Part shown: one piece after another, positions 24,105 to 35,998 of the stretch
Layout of the letters: the number at the start of each line of letters is the position of its first letter
How positions within the stretch are numbered: position 1 is the stretch's first letter
Assembly: GCA_002900995.3 (NCBI GenBank)
Contig: CM035304.1
Coordinates: forward strand, 5,410,134-5,474,133
From: Ganoderma boninense
Taxonomy: Eukaryota; Basidiomycota; Agaricomycetes; Polyporales; Polyporaceae
Length of the DNA: 64,000 nt
Direction of reading: 5' to 3'
Position numbers and translations under genes: made by a program
Notes under the pieces: model-generated
Databases searched by the model: none
What the model was told of the DNA's origin: nothing
Seen by the model: only the letters and a program-made list of their open reading frames with translations

Positions 24105-25309
24105 ATGCTCGCATTCCCGTCTGTCTTTGCTGCCGTTGCCCTCTTCTCTGCCGTCGCACAGGCAGGCAAGCGTGGTCTCACCTGGCCCTACTGTAAGTCT
24201 GCAACCTCCTCCAAACACCTACGAGCATGTACTCACCAAATTTACAGATAACAGCCCTCTGTAACTATTCCACACTATTTTTTACATTCCGCACGTTAGC
24301 TGACAGTTTTTAGTGATGTATCTGCCTTCACGAACAGCAAACACCAAGTCGTCGCCATGTAGGTCCAGCGTCGCCTTGCACCACGTTCACGCGGGTGCTG
24401 ACTTGCATGCCACAGCTACGACTATGAGACCTACGCGCCTCCGTCAAAGAGCGGTGTCCATGGTCTTAACTTCATCGGCATGCAGCGTTGCTTGGACTGC
24501 ACCTCCAGCCCAATCAACCAGCTCGCAGCGCGCCAAAAGCAGCAGAAGTGGAACAGTACGTTTCACTTCCACGTCTCGCCTTCAAGCTACCCGCATGATC
24601 GCTGACAATGGCTCTCCCTCCCTCCCTCCCTCCCTCCTCATCCTCGCAGCTGTGTTCACGCTGAACGAGCCCGACATCAACGGCATCTCGCCCTCCCAGG
24701 CCGCGTCCTGGTACAAGCAGCACATCAACTCGCTGCCGACCAAGAAGGCGCTCCCCGCGATCACGTCGAGCACGAGCAAGAACCAGGGCGTCGACTGGCT
24801 CAGCCAGATGATCAAGTCGTGCGGCGGCGGCTGCAAGTTCGACTACATCAACCTGCACTGGTATGGCCGCAGCTTCGCCGAGTTCCAGAGCTACGTCAAC
24901 AGCGTCCACAAGAAGTTCCCCGTACGTGCCCCGCCGCTCCGTGCCCATGCAACCTGACTGACATGCCTTGCGTCTGCAGTCGAAGCAGATCGTCATCACC
25001 GAGTTCGCCCTCCAGAACCCCTCCGGCGGCCAGGCTGCGCAGTACGTCTTCTCCCTCTCTCCGAGTCGTGCATTTGCATTCGCATTCCATACTCACCTGA
25101 CACATCGCGCGCGCAGGATGAGTTTCTTCAAGCAGGCGTTCAAGTTCCTCGACTCCCAGAGCTTCGTGCACCTCTACTTCCCCTTCGTCGCGACCAAGCC
25201 CTCGCTCTTCTCGGCCAACGACGGTGCCGGCGCACAGTTCGTCGGCACGGGCTCCTGCCTCTTCAACGAGAACGGCCGCCCCTCCCCCGTCGGCCAGCTC
25301 ATGCTCTAA
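24105..25309 (+). CDS. Secreted GH128 beta-1,3-glucanase, tandem copy 3
   Basis: The most divergent copy of the array. The signal peptide is MLAFPSVFAAVALFSAVAQA, then GKRGLTWPY. Catalytic motifs are FTLNEPDINGISPSQAASWY and QIVITEFALQNPSGGQAAQ. CGGGCKFDYINLHWYGR and LYFPFVATKPSLF are conserved. It is more basic than its sisters (KSGVHGLNF, KQKWN, NSVHKKFPSKQ), so its charge and perhaps its wall binding differ. The 13-nt micro-exon is ataacagccctct, 24247-24259. The intron before FTLNEPD carries a CTCC microsatellite. It ends with GQLML-TAA, where copies 1 and 2 end in LMY. Confidence 0.9.
24612..24639. repeat. CTCC microsatellite in a GH128-3 intron
   Basis: An uninterrupted run of about six CCCT/CTCC units immediately upstream of the 3' splice site of this intron. 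It replaces the usual mixed polypyrimidine tract; the other strand is G-rich. Confidence 0.85.
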
Positions 25310-25997
25310 TCCCCCACACTCTATGAGCGAGGAGGGTTATATACCCGATTCAGAACCGGGTCCCCAGGCTGGCGAGAGCCCTCCCCCCTCGCGTCAGCAA
25401 GACTGGGGGCCCGGGACTCGGTGTGGAAGGCGAGGGCTACTTGGAGCAGAGACGGTAGTGCTGGCTCTGCGGTGGGGCCCTCGTGTTGCAGCACTGGCGG
25501 ATACCTTACGGACGGACTCGCCTTGAGGCAAGTCCGTCCCGACCATCGCTTTGCGCTCATTTGATACCATATGTAGTTGAGCATTGGGTGCAATGAAGAC
25601 TCGTGATTGGACAAACTGAACAAGAACCGTGTGTACTATGTTGGGAACTAAGCGTTCTCGAGAAGACGTGGGGAGTGGTGAGCTGTGGATATGATACATG
25701 CTAGTGGGTACATTTGGCGGCCGTGAACATCCGTACTAAATACAATGCAGGAAAAGAAGATGACATCCGATCAGAGGCAGCAGAGCAATGCGAAAGCGTG
25801 CGGAGAACCAGAAATAAGGAATTTTTTCGATAGCAGATACCAGAACAGCACAGCGAACCCTCAGCATAAGCAGAGGTAACAACCTGTGTAGCCAGACATC
25901 AGCACAAGGACCGCAGATGCAAGAGGGAGATGCGCAGAAACCCATGCGGACGACTACACCATCACGGTCGGACTATATACTCACCTTCAACTGTAGA
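25310..25997. other. Non-coding, hairpin-rich region between convergent genes
   Basis: About 690 bp. The first 230 bp hold three inverted repeats: 25356-25367 with 25403-25415, 25457-25463 with 25489-25495, and 25510-25522 with 25527-25539. They are strong and close together, so a structured RNA or an old element is possible. Confidence 0.5.
25510..25539 (-). repeat. 13-bp stem, 4-nt loop hairpin
   Basis: The arms 25510-25522 (GGACGGACTCGCC) and 25527-25539 (GGCAAGTCCGTCC) pair at 12 of 13 positions around the loop TTGA. In a minus-strand transcript the single mismatch becomes a G-U pair, so the stem would be uninterrupted. Confidence 0.85.
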
Positions 25998-28385
25998 TCA
26001 GATGGCAGAACGACATTGCGGACACACGAAGTCCGGTCCGTCCAACAACCCCGCAACCGCGGCCTCCTCAAACTCCCGCCATCGCCTCTCCCAGTACGGC
26101 TCGTACGGGCTCGCGAGCAGGTCGAACTGCCCGAGGTCCTCGCACAAGGCCTCCAATGCGCTAATCTCATCCGGCTCCGCGCTCTTGGACTTTCCCTTCC
26201 CCAGCGACCCGGCGAAGGTCGACGCAGTCCCGGGCCCCTCAACCGCATGCGCTCTCCCATCCTCATGCTCCTCACCGCAGTCCGAATCCTCCTGCAAGTT
26301 CACGCCGTCCCAAAGCCCGCCCCAAGCCATCGCCGTTGCCGCCGTCGATTCAGCGACTCCGAGCGTGTCACGCCCGCCGCCTGGCAGTAGCAATGGCATG
26401 GCAGTCACGGTGGCGTCCCCCGCACCCACATCCACCATCTCCACATCCGTCCCCTCAGATAGCAGCAGCCTCCGCCGCTCAAGCCAGAAGACGTCCTCCC
26501 AGCGCGCGGCGTCGCGCCGGAGGAGCTCGAGGAACCGCGGGGAGCGCTCGGGGGGCCCGCCATGCTCGACCGCGGCGTACACGAAGCGGCGCGCGAGGAC
26601 GACGTCCGCGACGTTGCCGATCGCCCACCCCCCTGGGGCGCCGGCGCGGCGGACGATTGGGGCCTGCGCGATCGCGAGGAGGGCGGGGGGCAGGTGCGCG
26701 AGGATCGAGCGCTTGCGGGTCCAGAACTCGAGGGCTTCGTGGACTGTCATCTGGGAGGTGGGGTTGAGTACGTGTAACGTGTACGCGGGACTGCTGGGTA
26801 CGGCCTTTGTGTGCAGTTCGGGAGAGATAGAGCGACGTCCTGGTGCGGGAGACCACGGAGCTCACTTTCTTCAACTCGGAAGTCACAAGTTCCCACTGCG
26901 TCCCAGGACAACTCGCGCGAGGGGACGCGGAGCTCTTCATGTCACTCTCAAACTACTTTTCCGAAGAAGACCGTATATTTAGGTATACCACTAATGAGCA
27001 CAACGCACACGCACGACTTGCGTAACAACACAGCACTTTGTGTGTGGACATAGAACCATGCTAAAGGAAGTGTTATGTGAACAGTCATGCTTACCTGTTC
27101 TGTTGAGTCCGGGACGATCTCGCGGGACTCGGGTTCTGCGAAGTGGCCAAACGTGACGAAGGGTGCCTCGCTATCTGGGTCGTTAGCAAGGAGCCGGATG
27201 GCGCGCGTCATGGGATGCGAAGTGGTGTCGAGGTGCTGCATGAGAGCGAGGCAATTCGAATGGAACCATTTCCGACAGTTGATGCTTGGGCAAAAATGCA
27301 TTGTGTCCGGAAGCTCGCGTGGCCTGGAATGAAATATTACAAGGCTTGAACCTATCATAGAACGAATGCACAACTCACGACGTGGTCATCATGATTTCGT
27401 CCGTTGACACTGCAGAGGGGTAAGGGTTGTAGGGTTCCTTGCAGGAACACGTGTTGTGGCCGAGAGGAGGCTGGATCCAACGATGTTCATTTAGAGGTAG
27501 TCCTGAAGCATCCTGGTCAGCGCATGGGTGCCCACCGACCTTGATTTGTCTCTTGCGATATAGGAGCGTCGTCCTGATGAAGAACGACGTCGGCCCAATA
27601 GGCGGTGGGTTGAGGTCGTCTTCGTGGTACTCGTAGATGTGTGCATGGGCTAAATTCATTGGTCAGATGAGTGAAGTTAGGTGCACATTCAGAGCTACCT
27701 TGGAACGCGTAAGGGGAGACATAGTCATAGTCGTCTGAGAGAATGCGCTCATATGGTGAGCATTTGGTATAGTCGCTTGAAAGACAGATCAGAATAAATT
27801 GAGGAGCTGCGCAGATGAACAAGGAAGATTCACAATGATTTGATGCGGCTTGCCACATCGTTGCGGGACCAGTACCATCGGACTTTGGCCAGTGTTTGAG
27901 TCTTGTCCTTGGATGTGCGGATCTGGCTGATTCGCCCCAGCCATATGTCGTTGGTATCGTCGAAGTGAGAGTTCAAAATGACGCTACGACGGGAAGAAAC
28001 GGGTGTCAGCAGAAATCAAGGAAATTGAATGTAATCCCGCTTACTCGTCCCCGGTCTTGAATATTTTATTCTTGTAAGTGAGGCCAGCTGTTGACATATA
28101 TATGAGGAAGGAGGAGATGAAAATTTAGAGAAGGTCGATACTGGGATCGCCAGTGTCTGCTTCCAAAACATCGACTGATTTACGGACATGGATCAGTTTG
28201 AATGTTGGAGGAGATTGGAGGGACAAGAACGGTGACGTACCATTGAAAGCATAGACGCGATCCATCAGTTCGAACTCCATGTCCTCTGCATCCTTCTGTA
28301 AATATAAACCATCATATGTCTTCCGAGCACCCTTGAGCACCCGCGACTGACGGCTGCGGCCTTGGGCATGTCGACTCTCACTCAT
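25998..28385 (-). CDS. BAH domain / PHD-like zinc-binding chromatin protein
   Basis: Probable chromatin-binding protein. Exon 1 encodes MSESRHAQGRSRQSRVLKGA, followed by KTYDGLYLQKDAEDMEFEL. The BAH region contains GLTYKNKIFKTGDEVILNS, IWLGRISQIRTS, KVRWYWSRNDV, YERILSDDYDYVSPYAFQ and FFIRTTLLYRKRQIKVGG. The second zinc-binding region has CSCKEPYNPYP, a CPSINCRKWFHSNCL block typical of PHD fingers, and a final CPQC. The C-terminal half (25998-26750) is one long exon rich in Ala/Arg/Glu with no known domain. At least six introns are needed. The stop is at 25998-26000. The gene is divergent from NUP54 with about 400 bp between the starts. The exact histone target cannot be predicted. Confidence 0.75.
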
Positions 28386-28792
28386 CGGTTATCGGACTCT
28401 TGGGCGACAGCGGGTGCGAAGACAGTGAGTCGGATGTGGGGGGAGTAGAAGAAAGAAGCGTCGACTCGCACAAACACGCATTAAGAACGTCACACACGGG
28501 GGGGCTGTAGCCGAAGTGTGCCAAAAGAGGGGATGGATGGCGGTCGGAAGGTGTGCTGCGGCAAGTACAGTACCTTCCCGTCGATGAGCAAGCCATGACC
28601 GTGACGGCGGTTGGTAGCGTGAATTCCCCAATAGGGTCCGAACAAGCACGACCAAACACCCGCCACACCCGCCCCGCGTCTCGCGCCCGACATCGCGTTC
28701 TCCTCAGCCTCCAGCCACTGGGCTCAGTGTCTCTGCCCTGCTCTCTCCTTCCGTCTCTCTGCGTTTGCCTATTCCTCGCGTTCACGATAACC
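28386..28792. other. Divergent promoter region BAH-PHD gene / NUP54
   Basis: 407 bp shared by two divergently transcribed nuclear-protein genes. It is pyrimidine-rich just before the NUP54 ATG. No repeat or RNA gene is seen. Confidence 0.5.
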
Positions 28793-31175
28793 ATGTCCTT
28801 CGGTGCGTTCAACTCCAATCCACAGCAAACAGGCACGGGAGGCGGTCTCTTCGGCAGCACCTTTGGATCCACCCAGAACACCGCAGCTCCTGCCGCAGGT
28901 GGCTCGGTCTTTGGTAACCCCAGCACCGCGCAACAGGGGGCCAACACTGGAGGTGGGCTGTTCGGTGCGGCGAACACGAACCAGCAAGCGACTGGGACGA
29001 CTGGGGGAGGGCTGTTTGGATCAGCGCAACCTGCCGGAGGTCTGTTTGGAAACACAAACACCACTCAACAACAACCAGCTGGCGGGCTGTTTGGGACTGC
29101 CGGTCAGCAGGGCACAACGGGTGCCGCGCCAGCCGGAGGCTTGTTTGGGTCCACAGCACAAACAGGTGAGTATATAACTCTGTTTCGCCTCCATGTACAC
29201 CTCGAGGATCCTTGTATGCTTGGAAAGGCTCGAAATATCATGTGCACCATCCCTCGACGTTTGTCTCCTGCGAATGCGTGTCTGAGCAGCTTTGTGCAGA
29301 CTTGTGCAGGGTATATGGCGCGTGTATTTCTCAGGTTACTTGCTCTCCCGTTGGGGTGGCTCGCCGACAATGTGTATGCACTTATTTAAGCCCTGTGGAC
29401 TTGTGTGGACCTAGCAAATTTAGTCGCCTTCATGGATCGCGATTGTATATTGGAAACATCGAAGTCCACCGGAGAGCCGCTTCTGTAGAGTTGACATACG
29501 TTCGTCACTTGTTCAGCGTATTTACTGATATATATGCACAGGGACCACTGGTAGCAATTTGTTCGGCAGCACTGCAACAACAAACCCGGCGGGTGGGTTG
29601 TTTGGTAGCACTGCAACCAACCCCCAGGTTGCTCCGGCAGGCGGTCTGTTCGGAAGCACTACCACCGCTCCTAATACGACAGGTGGCGGCCTCTTTGGCA
29701 ATACTACGAACGCCTCCACTACCGGCGCCAGCAATCTGTTTGGGGCATCTACGACGACTACCGCGCCCTCAGGTGGCCTCTTCGGGTCTACTACCACTGC
29801 CCCTACTACGACGGGTGGAGGGTTGTTCGGGAGCACAACAGCGACACCGGCTACAACGGGCGGTCTGTTCGGCACTCAACCTACGCAACAGACGTCTCTG
29901 TTCGGAAGCGGCGCTCCATCTGCTGGAAATCCGCTCTTCGGCGCTGCACAAACACAGCAACAAACATCGCTATTCGGACAGCAGAAGCCCGCGGGTGGAC
30001 TGTTCAGCGGTAGCACACTGGGCGGGAACAGCCTTCTTGGGTCTACGACGAGCAACCTGTTTGCATCGAAGGCCGCTGCTGGGCCGAGTCCTCAACAGGA
30101 CGCGCAGACGCAGTTCATGCAGTTGGCGCAGAGGATCCAGGCCATCCAAGCATCGTGGGATCCATCGTCACCACAGTGCCGGTTCCAGGTTAGTATCTAA
30201 GTAGGTGTCTACTACGAATATTCACGCTAACGGACGGTGGCATTTGCAGCACTATTTCTACAATCTAGTGGACCCCTCACAAGTTCACCTGTACGGACGC
30301 CCGCCCAACGCGACGAATGACGCGCTGTGGCAAAGAGCGGTGAACGAGAACCCAGATCCTTCATGGTACGCGCCACAATATCGGTGCCTGTTTTGTTCGC
30401 TGACTCCTTATACAGTCATGTCCCTGTTATCGCAAGCGGTTTTGAAGACCTCCAAAAACGGGTGGAGGCCCAGACACAACAGGCCACGGAGCAGCAGCAG
30501 AAAATCAAGGTCCGTCCGTTCCCAATGTTAATATCACAGCGTTTTCGCCAACAATGCAATGTCAACCCCTGTAGGACCTCCAAGTGCGGATATCCAACCT
30601 CGTGCAGCGCCACCAGCTATCAAACGCGTCTCGGCTGCAGCGGGCGGCAACACTGCAGACGCAGCTGACGCATCGTGTGCTGAAGCTCGTGCAACATCTG
30701 CACCTCCTCATCCCCGCACTTCGGTCCTCGGCCCTGCGCCCTGAAGAGGAAGCCCTCCGGACCGCACTCGAGGAGATCGACGAGGAGGTGCGGCGGCCGG
30801 GGGGCACGGGCAGGGTACGCGGCAAGCTGAATGAGCTGTGGGCGCTGGTGGGTGCGGTGACCGCCGCGCGGGAGCGTGACCGGCGGTCGTCGGGCGCCGG
30901 CGTGGAGTGGACTGTGGTCGACGAGGATGGGCTGGCTCAGATTGCGCAGGTGAGATTTCGCTCGGCTGCATGTGGTGTGTGTGTGAAGGGGGCTAGGACG
31001 TTTCGCTTATTGTGCGGCGCAGATCCTCGCGGAGGAACAGAGCGGCCTCGCCCATCTGACGAAGCTGCTGCAAAAGGACTTGAAGGATCTGGCTGTGGTC
31101 CTCGGGAAGGACCCGAAGGAGTATGACTCGGACTTGGGTTCGTCGACCGCGACCCTTCGGGCGAGCACGCTCTGA
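28793..31175 (+). CDS. NUP57: FG-repeat nucleoporin NUP54 (yeast Nup57)
   Basis: Central-channel nucleoporin of the Nup62 complex. It starts [20 protein letters not shown]. Roughly 17 GLFG/FG motifs ([21 protein letters not shown] and similar) fill the N-terminal half. The Nup54 alpha-helical region follows: [34 protein letters not shown], then [20 protein letters not shown] after an intron, [20 protein letters not shown] and [20 protein letters not shown]. It ends [12 protein letters not shown]. An intron of about 370 nt splits the FG region (donor after STAQT at 29166); this is much longer than the others. Both halves are FG-rich and in phase. Confidence 0.93.
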
Positions 31176-31498
31176 GCGTTTGTGTGCTGTATCGATACTG
31201 CTGTAGTGTGCCCTTGTACTTGCATTGCGAATGGCGTGCAGCTCGGTGTTCTGATGCGCTATAGTCGGTGCTTTGTAGTGCCGTAAGGAGTGGATTTATC
31301 GGGGTTATCAGCTCTGCATAAGGGCGGTAAATGTCGGGTATTGACACGATAAGCGAGGCGATCTAATGCGTGACACGGAGCCACTCTGGATAGCCGCCGC
31401 CACCGCTGGGCCTTTTGACCTCCCCAACCACCGTCCTCCCCTCCCCTCTCCTCCTCGACGTCCTACACTGTTTATGCACCGCCTGGAGCGTCCATAAG
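31176..31498. other. NUP54 3' flank / CAC2 promoter
   Basis: 323 bp between two same-strand genes. It becomes CT-rich (CCTCCCC tracts) just upstream of the CAC2 ATG. No other feature is seen. Confidence 0.5.
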
Positions 31499-34292
31499 AT
31501 GCGTGTCCGCACCCTCGAAATCCGGTGGCACGACTCCAAGCCAATCTCCACCTGCGACTTCCAGCCCGTCCCCTTCAAGAAGGCGCGCCCCGCACAGGAC
31601 AAGCAGTTCCCCGCGCAAGCCTACCGCCTTGCCACCGGCGGCGAGGACAACCACGTCCGGGTGAGTACACGCACGCCATGCCCTCCAACGCGCGCCGCTG
31701 AACAAAAGAGGGGTCCGATGATGCGCGGGGCAGCTATGGATGGTGCACCCGAACATCTTGCCCCCGTCCCTGGTCGAGGGCACGTCCGAAGCCCCTGCGC
31801 CGCGGCCGCCACGCGTCGAGTACCTCGCGACGCTCAGCAGGCACTCCGCCGCAGTGAACGTCGTCCGCTTCAGTCCAAACGGTGGGTGGCCCTCCTTTCG
31901 CCCGTGCTGTTCGTTCACGGTCACACGCGTGCGGGGTCGCTGACGCGCGCTATCGTCCCCCGTCCCCTCGTCACAGGCGACCTGATCGCGTCCGCCGGAG
32001 ATGGTGCGTCGTTCAGCGGCTGGCAGGGACGTGCAGAGTGATGCTGAGGGCTTGGGTTCTGCAGATGGGATGATCATTGTGTGGGCGCCGACGACGAGCC
32101 CGCATGCGAGCAGCTACGGGAGCGACCTGACTCCTGAGGACATGCAGTACGAGAAGGAGCATTGGAAGCCTCGGACCACTTTCAGGTGCGTTTCCCCCCC
32201 CCCTCCCCGATCGTGTTTGCGTGCGTCCCTGTGCCCATCACGCGTGTATGTACGTACGTACGTGTTGCAGGTGCACGACGATGCAGGTGTACGACCTCGC
32301 CTGGAGCCCCACCGGCGAGTACATCATTGCGGGCAGCACAGACAATTGCGCCCGGATATTCTCGGCCAATGACGGTGCGTGCTCTCTCGCTCTGTCACAC
32401 ACATGTCTGACAACATGTAACAACATGTAACCTAGGCAAGTGCGTGCACGAGATTGCCGAGCACAACCACTACGTCCAGGGCGTCGCGTGGGACCCCCTG
32501 AACGAGTACTTCGCAACCCAGAGCAGCGACCGCTCGATGCACATCTACAACATCTCGCACAAGAACGGATCCCTGGAAGTCCATGCCGTTGGCAAGAACA
32601 CGCGAATGGGCCATCGCCACAGTCGGACGCCCAGCGTTCATAGCCGCCAGCGGAACTTCCGGCGGGAATCCACCGCCAGCGAGACGGAGTCAGTGATCAC
32701 AAGCGTGAGCGAACGGCTCAATGACGAGGTCGCGGCATCCTCGACCTCGAAGGAGCAACAACAACCTCCAGCGATGCTCACCCCCACCGCCTCTGTTGCC
32801 AGCACGCCCTCCATGACGATGTTCCCGCCTCCATACGAGAGGACGTCGTCTCGACGCTCCTCCTTCAGCGGGTCCAATGCACCCAGTTCTCCCGCGAACT
32901 ACAGCCGGTACGGGCGCTCGCCGTCCCCTATGCCGGCTCTCCCTGCGATCCGCATGGCTCCAACAGCCGCGTGGTCCTCTGTGAAGCTCTACGGTGACGA
33001 GAGCTTCACGAACTTCTTCCGACGGCTCACGTTCAGTCCCGATGGCGGCCTGCTCCTGACCCCTGCCGGCCAATTCGAGGACCCATCCGTGGTTCCCGCC
33101 GCAGGGCCATCCAAAGCCTCAGAGGGGCAGACTCGGGGACGCAAGGGCCACCCGAGCAACAACGACCCCAAGGACGGCTCGTCTTCTGTCTACATCTACT
33201 CTCGGGCCAATTTCGCCCGGCCGCCGATCGCCCGGCTGCCGGGGCACAAGAAGGCCAGCGTCGCAGTGCGCTTCTCGCCCATCCTCTACGAACTCCGGCC
33301 GCACGTGTGGGGTGCCGAGCCCCAGAGCGAGCCGAAGGCGGTCGTGCTCGAGCCGGACACAGAGGTTTCGGTCAACGTGGACATTGGCGTCCCGCCGTCG
33401 TCGGTGCACGACAGGACCCCGCACCCATCTCCTGCGAAACCGTCTGTTGCTTCGTCTGCGGGGGGCATCGCCGCGCCCTCGCCGCGCATTGCGATCCCCA
33501 CTGGTCCGACCGCTGCCATGATGCCGTCCCCGGCGCTCTCTGCGACGGACTCGTTACGCCCGCCTACCCCTGCGGCGTCGAAACCGGGCACGCCCGCTCC
33601 GCTCATAACCCCAACCGCGTCTGCATCCATCTTTGCGCTGCCGTACCGTATGCTGTATGCTGTCGCTACGATGGACACAGTCATGATCTACGACACGCAG
33701 CAGGCGGGGCCCGTCTGCCTCCTCACAAAGCTGCACTACGACGAGTTCACGGACATGTCTTGGTAAGTCTCCCAGTCACCACAATAACCCTCAACACAAC
33801 ACAGCGCCTGATCATGCATTCAGGTCGCCCGACGGCCAGTCGCTCATGCTCTCCTCCCGCGACGGCTACTGCACGCTCGTCGTCTTCGACGAGATCCTCC
33901 CCGCGCACCACACGCAGCAGCACACCCTCCAGCTGCAGTCCATCGCGCACCACCACGCGCTCCCGCTCACGAACTCGAACCAGGGCGCGGCGTCGACGAT
34001 GGCCACGCCCCTCTCGACGCCCTCGACGCACGCAGTCGGCCTCCCCGCCATGTCGCCCGTCACGCCCCTCCCCGCGCCCCTCCCGCTCCCGCCTCTCCGG
34101 GAGCGTGCTGGGGAAGCGCAGCGCGGAACCGCCGCTCACGCCCGCCGCGAGCGTCGACGCGGGCGAGGCGCTCGAGCTCGGGGACGCCGCCGCCGCTTCC
34201 TCCTCCTCTGCGCCGCCGAGCGACGAGGTCCAGGGCCCCCGAAGAAGAAGCGGCGAGCGGTCCTCACGCGCGTCAGCGACCTCGATCCGTGA
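31499..34292 (+). CDS. CAC2: Chromatin assembly factor 1 subunit B (Cac2/p60), WD40 protein
   Basis: Middle subunit of CAF-1, which deposits H3-H4 on newly replicated DNA. It begins MRVRTLEIRWHDSKPISTCD. WD repeats follow: RLATGGEDNHVRLWMV, RHSAAVNVVRFSPNGDLIAS, DDGMIIVWAP, QVYDLAWSPTGEYIIAGSTD, HYVQGVAWDPLNEYFATQSS and FRRLTFSPDGGLLLTPAG. A long Ser/Pro-rich insert interrupts the C-terminal blades, which end FALPYRMLYAVATMDTVMIY and SPDGQSLMLSSRDGYCTLVV. Introns lie near 31661, 31882, 32003, 32186, 32376 and 33762. The C-terminal coding frame appears to shift near 34095 and back near 34233: the middle frame gives GKRSAEPPLTPAASVDAG, and the last frame the basic PPKKKRRAVLTRVSDLDP-TGA. Confidence 0.92.
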
Positions 34293-35242
34293 TTCCTCTC
34301 TCCCTCTGTCTCTCCATCCCCCCCCCATCCCCCCTTCTTTCCTCCCACCGATAGTACACCTTGAACGAGGTGTGGTGTATAGGTTCTGTTCCTCCGCGTA
34401 CGGAGGGCGTCTCGGACTCTCTTGCCTTCTTTCCTTCTCTCTGGTTGATTACAAGTCACGACGGCTTGGTAACTGGTGCTCGCTTCAACTCGTAACCGTC
34501 TCTTTGTTCATATCGATTTTGCCCGCCATCCTGCTCCCAGCGTTTCCCCCCCTCCCACCCCCATCCCCCATCGTCTTGCTGCCCTATCTCTCCCCGTCTT
34601 GTTCTTGTGATTGTGATCTGGTCACCGTCCTCCTCCTTTGAGTGTTGCCATCATCAGCGACCGCATATTGTACTCTGTCACCCATGGTCGCTTGCGCACG
34701 TCCTGTCTAATAGCTCCCTACCTCCCTTCCCAATCCCTCTTCCCCCTCCTCGTTGTTGATATGCATGCGCCCGAATGGAAGGGAGGTGCCCACCATCAGT
34801 GTGATGCCGTCATGGCTCGTACTTATCGTTGCCGCTCACGGCTCTCCCATCTATGTTTTCCTGGTCCTAGTCCTGCCTTCCGGTTTCCTATTCCCACAAG
34901 CATGCGATATTGTATATACACAGAACCCGATGTAAAGGATCCCTGGGCACATGAAGGCCCCGAAATTGCACTCGCATTTGTCGCATCTCCGAGTCGAGCT
35001 CTCGAACGAAATTGCTCCGAAACGATGTACATCCCGCAGGACGATGGGTTGGGCAGCAGAGGGCGTGCCCAGAATAGAGATACAATTCTAGTTGGACACG
35101 CGGAGCAGGAGATGTGTCGTCACCCAAGGCATATTAGAATTGGGACATGATGTGGTGGGGGCATGCGTCATGCGTGGACATGTGATGTACATGTGGCGGT
35201 TTTGCAAACAGCGCGACAAAAGGAAAGCAGAACCCAGACAGA
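34293..35242. other. Convergent 3' flanks of CAC2 and eL27
   Basis: About 950 bp, strongly pyrimidine-rich on the plus strand from 34300 to 34640. Only incidental ORFs are present. Confidence 0.55.
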
Positions 35243-35998
35243 TCAGAACTGTAATAGAGGATTGTCAGTCACCAGATATGCATGAGCGGACGGTAGGTGG
35301 ATGGGCGAGCACGAACGCATATAGCGGTCGAATGGGGGAAGAAACGTGAAATAAATAAATGATTACGCACCCGGAGAGGCTGGAAGAACCACTTGTTCTT
35401 CCCGCTCGTGTACCGGTCCTCCAACAGCTTCTTGATCTGCTTCTTCGAGTCCTCCCGCTGCGACACCTCCTTGAAGGTCTCCGAGCCGACGGTGCCCTTG
35501 AGGCCCTCGAGCTCAAGTGCGTAACGCGTGGGGAACAAGTGCGAGTAGTTGACGACCTGCATACACGATCAAACGTTCAGGATCCAGCCAAACAAAGATC
35601 CTCGTTTGCGAAAATACGCATGAAGAGCACAGGGAGATTTACGGACCTTGATGAAAGGCTTGACCTTGCTGCGCTTGGCGAGCTTCTTCGCACCCATGCG
35701 CTTCGTTACCTTGAGGGGGTAACGCTCGATGCCGGCAACGATCGCATGGGGGTAGGGGCGCTCCTTGGTGCCCTCGTCGAGCTGCTTGATGACGACGACC
35801 TTGTGTCCTGCCTGGCGGCCCTGGAGGACGATGGCAACCTGTACCCGAACCAGCTCCAGTTAACATCCCATCCTCATCCTCATCTCGTCTGCGCTTTACG
35901 CACTTTGCCGGGCTTGTAGACTGGAAATCGAGAACGAGTGGTCAGCCAATATTCAGCGCACGAGCAAAGGTTCGAGGTGAGGACGTACTTCTGGGCAT
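35243..35998 (-). CDS. RPL27: 60S ribosomal protein eL27
   Basis: Structural protein of the cytosolic large ribosomal subunit. Five exons splice to a protein of about 136 aa. Exon 1 is only ATG CCC AGA A, and exon 2 gives IYKPGK. After the next intron come [40 protein letters not shown], then [20 protein letters not shown]. The chain continues [10 protein letters not shown], and the last exon adds only TTC TGA (F-stop, 35243-35248). Very small first and last exons like these are typical of fungal ribosomal-protein genes. All junctions are GT-AG with matching phases. Length and sequence agree with eL27. Confidence 0.96.

Noticed and set aside
33307..34641. A 444-codon frame overlapping CAC2
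   Set aside because: Most of it is a shadow of the WD-protein exon. Only the short GKRSAEPPLTPAASV part looks coding, and that is discussed as a frame break.
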